A stretch of DNA of 64,000 bases from Numida meleagris. Its lineage: Eukaryota > Chordata > Aves > Galliformes > Numididae. Within the stretch, counting starts at the first letter, position 1. Each line of letters starts with the position of its first letter. A model generated the notes under the pieces. It was not told the origin of the DNA and made no database searches. It saw only the letters and a program-made list of their open reading frames with translations. A program made the position numbers and the translations under genes. This document shows, piece by piece, positions 1 to 10,758 of the stretch. The stretch lies in the NCBI RefSeq assembly GCF_002078875.1, contig NC_034414.1, forward strand, positions 17,393,471 to 17,457,470, read 5' to 3'.

Positions 1-999
1 CTCAACACGAATGAAAATGGTAGAGCTAGTGAGCTGCTCAGAGGCTCATATTCACAACTGGACAGCTGAATTTTCAAGGAACAGACAATTTTTATGGGCT
101 TGTGAGAGAATTTGGACTACGTTTGTCAACAACAATAAAAGGAATTCAAAGGGTGGAAGAGGGACAGGAGGAGGCTTCAGAGGAAATGCTAGACAAGGAA
201 GATCTAATTTTGCCTAGGAAAACATCTTGTATGCAGAAAGCATAGTACTAGGTACTGTGAGAAACTTGGTGCTGAGGTTTCTGGCCTTTTACACAATTTG
301 TTTATAAGGACAATTCCCTATCACTTCCATTTGGAATCATTACTGAACACTTGCAACTGTGCATGAGCAAATGGAGCAGAAGAGCCTAATTAACGTTACA
401 GAGATTTTTTTATAACGGAGCAAATGTTGGTTTAGTAATACAGTTACAAGTCACAAAGAAATCAGAGCAGACACACCAAGTTTTATACATTTTTGGCAAA
501 GTAAGTGGGAAACTGTGTGTTAAAGTGAGGTCAACAGATGGGATGGAAGAAGAGAGGTACAGGAGGGGAAGAAAACTACACACCCATGTACAAAAACAAA
601 AAAGCCCCCCAGGTCTCAAACAATCAGACAAAGAGAACTGAAGAGATAAACCTTGGAAGAAACAGATTTTTTAAACAAAGTTTGCCAAGTAAGCAAACTT
701 TGTTTTGGAAGGCAGATGCAAAGTGCCTTTTCAGTTCATTTTGGATAGGAATGAGTGAACACATGCTGGGCTTTAATAAATCTTGGCATTACCACAATAG
801 GCAAACTCAGATCTGTGTTGGATTTTGGTGAATATTACCAAGCCTTTTTGTGTTCTTCCTTCTCTTCTGCTTTGGAAAAAAAGTAAATCAGTGGTATACA
901 GAACTGTATTTCCTCCATCCTACATAAGGACAGAAACAGGGCAGGTAGACAGCATTCATAGCATCTAGGGAGTACCTAGTGTTTTGGAATCTACTATTT
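1..999. other. Non-coding stretch, no gene seen
   Basis: I see no gene here. Open frames of up to about 97 codons occur on both strands but match no family I recognise. The one structured item is the perfect hairpin at 673-705, listed separately. Confidence 0.6.
673..705. repeat. Perfect 13-bp inverted repeat with 7-base loop
   Basis: The arm at 673-685 (AAACAAAGTTTGC) is exactly complementary to the arm at 693-705, separated by CAAGTAA. The stem stops cleanly on both sides because the next pair is T opposite T. It is too short for a microRNA precursor, which needs about 22 paired bases per arm. No flanking repeat or TA duplication marks it as a small transposon. It could be a chance palindrome or a relic of a MITE-like element. 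Confidence 0.85.
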
Positions 1000-1105
1000 T
1001 CAAGTGTGGGACCGGAAATCAGAATTCAGCGGTTCAAAATCCTATTCCCGTCTTTGTAACTGTCCCTTGGGCAAAACTTAATTCAGTTTACATTTTCAAA
1101 ATTCA
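1000..1105 (+). mobile_element. Probable ancient MIR-type (CORE/tRNA-derived) SINE relic
   Basis: The order of motifs follows MIR: a segment like 'gggactctggagtcagaat', then GGTTCAAAATCC near 1031-1042, which resembles a tRNA B box with one extra base, then 'TGTCCCTTGGGCAAAACTTAA' and 'TTCAGTTTAC'. In MIR the equivalent segments are the B box, the 'ACCTTGGGCAAGTCACTTAA' block and 'CTCAGTTTCC'. The copy is badly decayed, as expected for an element that stopped moving before birds and mammals radiated. The boundaries are approximate. Confidence 0.5.
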
Positions 1106-2159
1106 CTGTACAGAGTGAATTAACATCTTACCCTCTTAACTTTTCCTAAATTCATTCTCAGATGTTCAGCTCCTAAATTTCCTTCTTAAGTTCCTTCTTC
1201 AGCTGCTATTTAATCTAATTTTCATAAAACCCGAGACATATTCTCAGTGAATCTTGGTTTTCCCTTTCATGGAACAAGATAGCCTGGTTGCTGACACTTT
1301 ATTTTACTTTTACTATTTTTGATCATTATTTTCTTTGCTTTGGAAAAGCACAGCGATATTTCATAACAAGTTTGCATAACTACGTAGTCCTGTCTCTGGG
1401 TTTGCTATCATCTCTTCTCACCCTCCCAGCACTGCGCTGTCTATTGCTTATTTTGATGATTTTTTAAAACAGAGATCAGGAGTGAAATCTCAGCTCTGTG
1501 AAAACCAGTGGAAATAAATTCAGTCTTGAAAGGAATCAGTATTTTATCTCAAATCTGGTTATTTGCCTAGCATACTTGGATAACTCATAGTAATAATTGT
1601 TAACGTGTATCATGCTCTGATCCCTGCCAAGTATTCTGGATAAAGACTTAATGCATTTTGTAAATCTGGGGTTTGCTAGTGTCATGCTATTACAACTGTA
1701 TCTAACAAGGACAGAGTGCTCAGGGGGACAATTATCCTAACTGCAGATATGTTGACAAAAGTGAACCATATGACATATCAGATATTTATACCAAGCCCTA
1801 AAGTTTTCTCAAATATACACTTGCCAAATTCCTGCCACTCCATTTTCCTGGGATGCCATAACCTTTTTGGAGAAATGTTTTAGTACAAAGAACAGTTTTA
1901 ATGTATAAATTCTACTCTTCCAACAGTTGGATTTTGTACAAATCCTGTGGTACACGAATCAAAGCTATTGAGATCACAGACAGTGCAAACAAAGAATGTC
2001 TGACACATGAATCTTCCATACTTATCAGAAAAGGCTTGCAAAATTCTTGCTGTCATACATGGATTTGCAGCTTATGGAAGCTGAAGGTAACACTGAAAGC
2101 CAGAGGAGTTGCCTTGGTTGAAGGGAGTTTCTCTTCTGAGCTAAATCATAGAGCTGTGA
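1106..2159. other. Non-coding stretch, nothing recognised
   Basis: AT-rich unique sequence. No repeat family, RNA gene or convincing exon was recognised. A nominal 107-codon plus-strand frame (1901-2224) runs into the CR1 fragment that follows and is not a gene. Confidence 0.55.
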
Positions 2160-2312
2160 CTGCTCTAGACCATGTCCCTCAGTGTCTCATCTACCGTTCT
2201 GTTGAGCACCTCCAGGGACGGTGACTCTACCACCTCCCTGAGTAGCCTATTCCAGTGCGTCACTGCTCTTTCTGCTTTGTTGTATGGCTGTCGCTTAGCT
2301 TTTTCTTAATAA
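2160..2312 (-). mobile_element. CR1 LINE fragment (minus strand)
   Basis: The plus strand reads as the reverse complement of CR1 near its 3' end. It has ACCATGTCCCTCAGTG, then 'GAGCACCTCCAGGGACGGTG', 'CCACCTCCCTGAGTAGCC' and 'TATTCCAGTGCGTCACTGCTC'. These correspond to the CR1 segment that encodes the C-terminal tail of ORF2 and the start of the 3' UTR. The terminal octamer repeat is missing on the left, and the homology fades by about 2310. It is 5'-truncated, as nearly all CR1 copies are, and moderately decayed. Confidence 0.85.
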
Positions 2313-4133
2313 TGTTTTCATATGAGATCATAATTTTCTCTGTTCAATTACCTATGAATATTCATCTTTTGGAGTAACTTGGAACAACCATATTGATGTC
2401 AACGGTCCAATCTGCTGGAGGTGAATGCTTTGATCTGTCTGCAGATATATGAAAAGCATCTGCTTTTCCACGCACTGGGGCACAGACAGGATATGCTCCA
2501 AAAGGGAACATATTTTTCCACCTCCACAATCCCTTGAAAGCTCTATGAAATTCATGTCTGGGGAAACTATTTTGTTAATGCAAATGCGCATTGTAAACTT
2601 TCTGGTGTGAACCTGTGTCATGGAAAGACCGATTTCTCACAGCCAGTGCAGGTAACCGAACAGCCTTCATTTTATTACTGTGGTTTAAATTGATCTTGAA
2701 CCTTTGTTTCTGCATGATATACACAGCACCAAACCATATATGTGATGCCAGGTTTAAAACAGAACATATCCTTCAATCAGGATAACATTAAGACCTTCAT
2801 GAGAACTGAGAGGAAAAATACTTCTCATTTTCTCCCTGTTCTGAAGCTGACACTGTGCACATGTGATTGGTGGGTCTCTCTGTGTGAAATGATTATTTGT
2901 TTCTGGTGGAGGAAGGGTGAAAATATGAATAATCTGAAAGCTGCTTGTGGACTAGAAACAAAAGGTCAGATGTAACTTTAGAGACCTGATTTTTTTTTTT
3001 CTATTTCTTCTTAATTTGGAAAGGGGAATAATCATAAATAGTATTTTGCAGGAAGAAAACCACCCCTAGTACACTCTTGGGTACCCACATTAGACCATGC
3101 GTTGCTGAGGAGGTTCTTGCCCTTCATAGATTTCCTGTTGTGTTTAGTCACAAACAAGATTATTACTAATTTCTAGGACAAAGATAGGTTAGATAAGATT
3201 AGATTAGATTAAGATAGACAGGGACTTAAAATATTTGTATTTACTTTAATTAATAGATTGAGTGAATAGGAATGAAATACTTCTTTCTCTGTGATCTATT
3301 TGTGTCAGGTGGGTACATTTGATTTTTCTACTGTTCAGGATACTTGTAACTTGTAATCAGTTTTCTGTGTTTGGATATTAATCATTTAATGCAGGTAACA
3401 ACTTGTTTTTCATTGGAAGTGTTCATTCAGGTTTAGTTTTCAAGCTGTATTTTAAACACATCGACACAGAGGTTAGATATTCTTTACCAAGAAGTACTGG
3501 CAACTGATGGAGTTAGACAAATGTAATCTGCAATGATAGAAAATGGAGACGAAGTACAGTCTATTTGTCATAGCATTTGTTCAGCATGTCAAATTATCTC
3601 TCACCAAAAGTCATGTATTTCACCAAACGTGCTGAATGAACAGGGGTTAAATGTGACTTTGAACTCTTCTCCACACCTTTCATGTTATACTGAACCTCTT
3701 GCACCAGTGGGACACTGTGCCTGAACAAATTTACTAAAGGAAGCTACTTGTGAACTCCTGACTCACTTAGTGCTCCTCCAGATGGTGCACTGCACCCTGC
3801 TATGAGCTAAGCACCATATTCTTCTTGTTTTTCCCACATTACGGATTTCTTCCTTATCTGTTTCTTTGCTGTCCCTTGCTAGGGTCCTGGTTCTTTGTAC
3901 ACATCTTTCCTAAAAATACATTTTGAACACAAATTGTAATTTTTTTTTTCTATGTAACAATTCCTTTGTATTTGAGTGCATGTCTGGATATCTTTGCATG
4001 TTGTAGAAAGTTTACCAGCATGAAATTAAGGGATTACGTATTTTACTCATGATGCTCTAAGCATCCCAGTTCAATTCTTGAGCTTAGAGTTATTGTTTTC
4101 TGTTTTATGCACAGGGTGTATTTTGGGAACAGC
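2313..4133. other. Non-coding stretch between CR1 fragments
   Basis: No gene seen. It holds a T run ending at 3000 and a short GATTA-type repeat at 3183-3220. Open frames of 60-90 codons are unrecognisable. Confidence 0.55.
3183..3220. repeat. Short imperfect (GATTA)n repeat
   Basis: Several tandem copies of GATTA or a one-base variant. It is too short to be more than a minor microsatellite, and it is not a TTAGGG telomeric repeat. Confidence 0.8.
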
Positions 4134-4190
4134 TATAGAATCAGAGAATATCCCAAGTAGGAAAGGGTACATCAAGTCCAACCATTCAAG
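4134..4190 (-). mobile_element. CR1 LINE 3' tail fragment (minus strand)
   Basis: Starting at ATAGAATCAGAGAATATCCC, the plus strand reads the complement of the CR1 terminus, followed by a decayed 'AAGTTGGAAGGGAC' and 'ATCAAGTCCAACC'. Only about 55 bases survive. The next bases (ATTCAAG and on) no longer match. Confidence 0.75.
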
Positions 4191-6961
4191 TTATTTGTGA
4201 ATTGTTTTAGGTCTTCAGAACATAGATATTTTTCTATCACCCTATCTGTCAAGCTCCTTGATCCTCTGTCAACAGCCTGAATCTACAGATCATAAATACC
4301 AACCACAGAAGAAATTCACTCCAAAATATTTTGACTAAGCATGTAACTAAATATCTAGGTGAAGTCATGTGCTTGTGCTTTGCATATAAAGCTAATCAAC
4401 TAGAAGTTTGCTTTTCCAGCTTGAAGTCAGCCTACCATACTAGACCTTAAAACTGTCACTGATCTTGTGATTCCTTTCACTGTTTTTCACTGGTACACTC
4501 CTCTTTACCAGGAAGTGAAAGGTAGTGAATGGAGATTTGTAGAGGAGGCAACAATTTAAACTCTTTCAGCTGCTACTTCCAGAACTGTGATTTTTGAAGG
4601 TATGTGTGTCTAGCAAATAAGCGCTCAAATAAGCCCAGATTAATGTGAATCAATACACTTAGGACAGAAGGGATGGTAAAACTCCATAATGAGGTCGCAT
4701 TGACAGAGGCTGTGCAATGTGATGTGTGGGTTTCACAGTCAAGCATATAGAAAGTTAATGTAATTCTGAGTATCCTGTGTGTTGTTACTCTTAGGTAAAT
4801 ATTTTGACTCTCACGTGTGAAGGCACTTAAATACAGTTACTACTTACTGAGTTATACGTCTGCCTATCTTTCGATGTAAGAGTTTCCATTTCAATACTGG
4901 CAATGAAGCTAAGGTATAAAATCTGAGAGCGTGGGGGAAGTCAGAGCAGAGTAAATCTCCTTGAGAGGAAATGTTGAGGAGTGGAGATATGGAATGTGCA
5001 AAGCGATGATAAGAAAACAGACAGTATACACCTTGAGCTGTTATATAATAAGAACTTTCTTAGGCTCTGAAAAAAGATTACTGAGTAAAATAAATTGGCC
5101 TTTTGCCTCTTGAACTAGTTAGAATCAAGTTATGCTGTCCAGTGCAACACTAACTTGAGAGGTCTTAGCTGCATGGTATTGTCACTTTCTCTCTTTTTCT
5201 TCTCCTTTCCCACCGCCTCCTCCCCCCAGCTCTCTTGGGAAATGATTCTGTTTTTGCTGATTTGTATCCATTAGGAACAAATGGCTGCAGAGAGTGTTGA
5301 CAGGGATCCAGATGACAGTTCTGATAGTTATGGGGAGGCTCACAGCGTTACAGATAGTCAACCAAAGCTCTGGGCACCAAACCTGGATTTGGGAAGGGAA
5401 AATCCTAGAGCATTTCTGGGCTAAGGTCTGAAAACATTCAACCTGTGATGATATCGTATGTCATATCTAACAGGTCAGTCCTGGACATGTATTACCATTT
5501 GCCATTTTGCATACTTGTGTCTCTGAACAGCTCTGGACCTAATGAACTTTGAGGGAAGTGTTCTTAATTCTGCTTTTAGGGTATTACTTCTTTACAGAAG
5601 ATGATTGGTTTCGCTACTTACTGTGTTCCCATGACTCAGAACTTCCTCCTCCTCCCTCTGGTTGTGATGTTTACTGTCATCTGTAAATTGAGGCAACTGC
5701 AAATTCTGTACTCTAACAGCAAAGAACAGTAATGGCCTTTGTTTTGCATTTGAGTCTGTCACAAGTGGGCACAATTTCAGAGGTGGATTTAAAAGACACT
5801 CGGATTGTGGCAGTGCTTCATGTAAGTTATGTTTTTATTTACATGCTAATGACAGTTCTGTCTGGAAACACTAGCATGTTTTGCCAGGTACCCTGATACC
5901 TGGTAGCTATTCCATCATTCCACCAATCGTTAGCGGACTTCTGCCAAGTTGTTTCTCTTTTGTTATGAAAGAGATAAAAATAAAATGGGCTGGACCTTGA
6001 TCAAGAAATGATTTTAGATACAGCTTGGCAGCAGAAATGACCCTCGGCAAAAAATTTTCCATTGTACAGTCACTTTTTTTCTTAAGCGGGCAGTATGATA
6101 AATTGCTAAATTCAGGTCAGACAGCTTAAAGTGCAGAACAAAAACAATGACACCATGGAAAATAAAAAGGGTGTCCAGCATTGTGAGTTTAAATTTAAAT
6201 CTGTCTCTCTCAGGAAGCAGACTTTTGCAACAAAGATGGAAACACCTCAGAGGAATATGTCTTCAGCCCAATGAGAAGGAATACCTTTCAAATTCACTAT
6301 GGAAAGTGGGATAAATCCTTTCTTCTGAAAAATGGCCAAACCAAAACTAATTTTTCTTCAGCTCTCTCCCTTTACATAGCAATAATTCTACTGTGTCTGA
6401 GTAACATCTTTTTTTCTTTCAAATTCTCCAACTGTCTATTTTCTATTTTTTTACAAGGTTAACGTGACGGCAGTAAAATCAATTGCCTCTTTATCTGTAT
6501 CTTGGTCTCGCAGAATAAGAGATGCTAGCAATGGCCTCAGAATGGTGGATCTATTGCCTGTTCAGCACAAGTCTGTGACAATTTTATGGAATACCTCAGA
6601 AAACCTTATTGGACATTTACCAGCACTTTCAGAAGTAGAGTGCTTGAATATAACAGGGGTTAGGAATCTTTTGATAATGGCAGATGTCCAAATAGCTATA
6701 TAAATTTAACTACTAGTTTTTAACCCACTAAAATTGATGAAAGCTACAGTACTACAAAATCTTTGTAGACATGATTTTGGGCCCTTCAGTCTCTCTTGAA
6801 ACTGAGATTGGATGATTTAATCATGAACGTGGTTTTGAAAAGTTTGTCTTGAATGTCAGTATACCTTAATCATGAGAGAGATATTGCTGCTATATCAAAT
6901 ATCTCATAGCCTTGTCAGTATTTGACACGTAAATGTTATTCACCTGTGTTCAGTATCTTCA
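4191..6961. other. Non-coding stretch, no gene supported
   Basis: Mostly unique AT-rich DNA. It contains a polypyrimidine tract ending in AG at 5186-5229 and a 7-bp hairpin (CCAGGTA/TACCTGG) at 5884-5903. A 79-codon frame at 6464-6703 follows a pyrimidine tract and was examined as an exon, but I do not recognise the peptide and no matching donor stands out. Confidence 0.5.
5186..5229 (+). other. Polypyrimidine tract ending in AG
   Basis: Forty-two nearly uninterrupted C/T bases (one A and one G) end in CCCCCCAG at 5229. This has the form of a strong 3' splice site. The downstream sequence has no clear reading frame with a donor, so it may equally be a simple pyrimidine-rich tract. Confidence 0.4.
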
Positions 6962-7051
6962 TGGAATCATAGAATTGTATGAGTTGGAAGGGACCCTTAA
7001 AGGTCCCCTAGTTTAACTCCCCTGCAACTAGCATGGACACATCTATCCTCT
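6962..7051 (-). mobile_element. CR1 LINE 3' tail fragment (minus strand)
   Basis: Begins at the 3' terminus (GGAATCATAGAATTGTATGA). It continues through 'GAGTTGGAAGGGACCCTTAA', 'CTAGTTTAACTCCCCTGCAA' and a decayed 'AGCATGGACACATC'. This order is the reverse complement of a CR1 end. It is 5'-truncated to about 90 bases. Confidence 0.9.
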
Positions 7052-8696
7052 GTAATGTTAATCGAAATATTGGAAGATGTGTTTACAAATGTGGATGTTT
7101 TAATTATGTAAATATATAAATAATTAGGAATTTACTGGATCTAAATATGCAAATGTAGTTGTTGAGACCTCTCTTACCAAACCAGCTTCTTCATGATTTT
7201 TACTGCAATTTTTGGAACAATTTCCTCTCTACCAAGATTTTGTTCATGACGAAACATGAAAATGGAATGCAAAATTCCGAATATTCCTGCATTACAGCAT
7301 TGTGGTGCTGCTGTGTGGTGTGATAAAATGCCTTCCTCCCTATTTGTCCTTTTTTTCTGTGCTTAATCATGTGACAAACTCATGTCCAATTTACTTTTCA
7401 CTAGCATATTGAGATTTTCTAGGTTTTTGGTTCTAATTGAATAACAAAGTTTTAGACAATTTCCTGGAGTTACAAGTTAGAGTGACCATCTGGGGGGCTG
7501 AAAGAGTCATCAAGTTTCTGTGTCACTTCTACCCATTGTCTTCCTTATGACAACCCGTAAGGATTCCAGTTAGCAACTGAAAGTAACGCTGGGTTGATTT
7601 TTTGTGTCATGGAAACACCTGTCTGCTGAGAAGAAAACTGAGGCTTCCAACTTATTTTTTTTAAGTAGTTCAGCGGAGAACTGTCAGTTGGGAGCAACGT
7701 TTGCTCATAGCAATCTGGTACAGGCAGCTTCACATCCATGAGCAAAACCTGAAGTATGCGGTTGCCTGAGCAGCCTGTTTGTTTGGGGAAAGCAGGTTAG
7801 CATACAGTGAAATTTTCTTTATCGGGTCATGGAATAGCACTGGTGTAGCTTTGAGCATGCTTGGCTATAGTTCTAATGATCTCTTTCTACAGAAATCTCA
7901 TCTGCATCTAACTTAGCTTTTTTATGGATTGCTTATATCTGGTGTGGATTAGGGTGTGTCCCAAGAACAATAAGGACCAAAATGAATCTTTCCCTTCAGA
8001 GGGATCCCACCTTCTTGTTTGTTAGCTGATTTCATAATTAAGTGGCAAATTCAAAGTGTGTGAGAGAAATGTATTTTATATGTGTTTTCACATTTGGGTT
8101 TCCTATTAAAATCTGATTTGTTTTCCTCCTTAAGGATCAGTATTGCATCCTGATTATGGGTATGATTGCATTCAGTACCCATATTGCTGATTTGCTCAGA
8201 ACTTGGCATGTCAGTAGTGAATTTCAATGTTTTTAATGAATTCTTACCAATTAATCCTCCTTTCAATTTTCTATTCAGTTGTTCTGATTTTTTAGTTTTT
8301 TCCTAAAATCTTGTTCAGCATCTTGTGTTTACAAAAGCTATATTCTACCACAATGACAGCCGCATTTCAGGAATGGGTTTTCCTATCATTTTCTGGTGTA
8401 TAATTTCCAAAGCACCTTGAAAGGGAAATACATTTGACATTTTTTCTACAGCACCCACATGTTCCCAGGCTCTCTGTGGAAATGATAGATTCTGTTTCCC
8501 TGCCCAAAGGACTTTTCAGTAACTTTTAAGAGTAATGTAGAATAATAGTGGAAATCAGAAAGAGAAGTGGAATCAGAAAGTAGTATGGAACACATGGAGA
8601 TTAACAGCTCTGCAGTAATTATTTCCTCTGACTGATTAGTTCAGGTACACAAACAGGTGCATCAAAAAGAATTTCTTGCAGCAATAATTATTGTGA
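7052..8696. other. Non-coding stretch, nothing recognised
   Basis: AT-rich unique DNA between a CR1 fragment and the first mariner. It contains an 8-bp inverted repeat (TATGGGTA/TACCCATA) near 8155-8185. No gene or RNA was recognised. Confidence 0.55.
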
Positions 8697-8811
8697 GGGC
8701 TGCTCTGAAAGTAATGCCTCCTATTTTATGATGTTGACCCATGATGTCACAGGTGGTTTTTGGTGGCACAACAGTAGAGGTTGAACTTTCCTGCCAATAT
8801 TCTTTTACATT

Positions 8812-9060
8812 TTGTTGCTGTGTGACAGATGGCAGCAGGACAGTCTGACAAAGTGGTGTCTCACATGGACATGTATAAAAAGCAATGGTGAAATCCTCCA
8901 TGTGGAAGCAACAGCACCCATTGGCATTCATCAACAGTTGCTGAATGTTTATGGAGACCAAACAATGGATATGAAAACAGTGAGGTGGTGGGTGATGTGT
9001 TTCTGCAGTGGCAACAGTGGGACACACCTGCTCATGCAGATTTCTACAAATGTGGCATGA
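8812..9060 (+). pseudogene. Remnant of mariner transposase (N-terminal part)
   Basis: The frame encodes the N-terminal DNA-binding region of a mariner transposase. It reads CDRWQQ, then HQQLLNVYGDQTMD, then VRWWVMCFCSGNSG, matching the family pattern 'VYGDxTxxxxTVRRWVxxFxxGxS'. The frame opens at TTG with no ATG. Just after GNSG (about 9020) the sequence jumps to the family C-terminus in another frame, readable as ADFYKCGMKVL, so the D,D34D catalytic core is gone. It is a dead fragment inside the deleted mariner and should not be called a gene. Confidence 0.85.
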
Positions 9061-9192
9061 AAGTTCTTCATAACTGGTGAAAATGCAGAGCTAATGGTGA
9101 TGGCTGTGTTTGGAAAAATTTTATTTTTTTTTAGTTGAGAATTTGCTCAATTGAATACTATTACAGTACTCTTTATAGCGGTTGTAGTTTCT

Positions 9193-9214
9193 GGGGGGGG
9201 GGGGGGGGGGGGGG
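9193..9214 (+). repeat. Poly-G run of 22
   Basis: Twenty-two consecutive G, followed by AAA and five more G. It lies just inside the right terminal repeat of the mariner. The 59-kb copy has TGTGGAAATAAATCGGAGGC at the equivalent place. A run this long can fold into a G-quadruplex, is mutable, and is hard to sequence accurately. Confidence 0.9.
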
Positions 9215-9243
9215 AAAGGGGGCATTACTTTCGGAGCAACCTA

Positions 9244-10417
9244 CTAAATGACTCTTATGAATGTGGTGGGAATGATTAGTGATTGAAGAAAGAAAAATAT
9301 AATGGAGCAATTGAGATGAAATAGTAGAAAGAGAAGGCAGTCCTAGTGTATCAAGTTGGTTTGGAATATGGCTATGTTTTAGGTGTGTGACTGGATTAGT
9401 GAACATCTAATGTTCTGAGCCTTCCAGTTAGTTAGGCATGTATTGAAGATCAGTTTTGCTAAATGGCTGCTCTAATTTTGTACTAAGCCCTTTGAAATGT
9501 TTTCTGGCTAAGACTGGACGAAATTAGGCTTAGATAGGCAGAAGAAAAGAAACTGAGATTGAGTCACATTTTTTCAGTTTTGGAACAAAAAGCAACAGCC
9601 CATGTTTTAATATTTTTCCTCCCTTGTTCTAGCTGTGAGTTGTGCAGTCAGCCTCTGAACTGACAGATTTACCACGGTACACAGCATTTGACCCTTAATG
9701 CCAGCAGAAGTAAATAGGCAGTGGAAGGCTTGCAAATTTCCCAGTGTTTTTAGCCTCCTTGTTGGTAGAAGGTATCAAATTCCTTTCTATTTTGTTTTCT
9801 TTTTTAAATTATACAGTCTTAGTCTTGGCAAGCAGATTTGCATTTACTTCTCTTTTGTAGAATTTGTGTCCACATATGTTATCAGCTATAAAAAGGCAAG
9901 AGCAGGAAATCTTGTCCTTGACTTACCCAGTAGAATGAAAAAAAAAAAAAAGAAAAGAAAAAAAAGAAAAAGCAGTTTCCTATGACTTTGTTCTGTTGGT
10001 AATTGCTGTAGGAGGTTGCCAAAAGGATCAGTGTCTGTCTTCAGGTCAGGATAGTAAACTGTGGTGTCCTGTCATACTCAAGAAAACACAATTTTTATTT
10101 CCTGTGGAGTGAAGTAGAGTGGGTATTCCTTCTGACAGCTAACCCTGTGAGCGAGCTAAATGCATTGAATGTGCACAAGTACAGCAACGAAGACAGAGTG
10201 GCATGATGAGAGTAGGCCGCTGTGTTTGGAGGAGGCTCTGTAGCTTGCATTACTGAATCTCAATTTAGGGATTCACAATTTAAAAGTTACGCTTTTGGTG
10301 TGGATTAGTTGTTTCACATCATGCCACTGTGAGTGGTAAGAAAGGGACAGAATCATTTCAAGGGGATCAGTTTTACCTGAAATGTAATCATTAATACTTA
10401 TGACATTTATTGTTGGA
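9244..10417. other. Non-coding stretch with an A-rich tract
   Basis: No gene supported. The main feature is the A/G tract at 9938-9971. A 95-codon plus-strand frame (9698-9985) ends in lysines encoded by that tract and is spurious. Confidence 0.55.
9938..9971 (+). repeat. A-rich simple repeat
   Basis: Fourteen A followed by GAAAAG-type units. There is no recognisable retroposed gene upstream, so I do not read it as a processed-pseudogene tail. Confidence 0.85.
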
Positions 10418-10758
10418 TAGAATGTTAGAATTGTAGAATCATTTGAGTTGGAAGGAACACTTAAAGACCATCTGGTCCAACTCCCCTGCAGTGAAAAGGA
10501 ACACCTATGCTAGATCAGGTGCTCAGAGACCCATCCAGCCTGACCTTGAATGTCTCCAGCAATGGGGCATCTGCCACCTCTCTGAGCAACCTGTTCCAGT
10601 GCCTCTTCCTTATATCTAGTCTAAATCTCCCCTCTTTTAGTTTGAAACCATTTCCCCTTGTCCTACCACAACAGACCCCACTAAAAGGTCTATCCCCTCC
10701 TTTTTTATAGCCCCCCTTTAGATACTGGAAGGCCACTACCAGATCTCCTCTGATAGCA
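10418..10758 (-). mobile_element. CR1 LINE 3' fragment, about 340 bp (minus strand)
   Basis: The second longest CR1 copy here. On the plus strand it begins at the decayed terminal repeats (AGAATTGTAGAATCATTTGA). It continues through 'GAGTTGGAAGGAACACTTAA', 'CATCTGGTCCAACTCCCCTG', 'CCATCCAGCCTGACCTTGAA', 'CAACCTGTTCCAGTGCCTC' and 'CTTGTCCTACCACAACAGAC', ending near 'ATACTGGAAGGCCACTACC'. That is the exact reverse order of a CR1 3' end. It spans the ORF2 tail and the 3' UTR and is 5'-truncated. Confidence 0.95.
10515..10736 (-). pseudogene. CR1 ORF2 C-terminal remnant
   Basis: On the minus strand the frame reads the well-known C-terminal tail of the CR1 ORF2 polyprotein, downstream of the reverse transcriptase domain: FQYLKG, then GRTRGNGFKLKEGRFRLDIR, then HWNRL and LETFKVRLDG. 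Compared with the copy at 36.6 kb it lacks eight codons (KFFTVSVV) between RLDIRK and RHWNRL, a clean in-frame 24-base loss. There is no endonuclease or polymerase domain, so it cannot encode an enzyme. Confidence 0.9.

Larger units (their letters stand above)
8697..9241 (+). mobile_element. Internally deleted mariner (Galluhop type)
   Basis: The left terminal repeat at 8697-8721 starts GGGCTGCTCTGAAAGTAATG. The right repeat at 9221-9241 is its complement with few mismatches (GGCATTACTTTCGGAGCAAC) and is followed by TA at 9242-9243, the mariner target site. The left TA has decayed. The terminal repeat and the encoded fragments match the galliform Galluhop mariner as I know it. At 545 bases the element is less than half of a full-length copy, and the middle of the transposase gene, with the catalytic triad, is missing. 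The breakpoint lies near 9020. It cannot have moved without transposase supplied by another copy. A second copy with a different breakpoint is at 59 kb. Confidence 0.9.

Noticed and set aside
3183..3220. Interstitial telomeric repeat
   Set aside because: The unit is GATTA-like rather than TTAGGG.
6440..6703. Possible exon after a pyrimidine tract (frame 6464-6703)
   Set aside because: No strong donor closes it and the 79-residue peptide is unrecognisable, with no sign of a domain.
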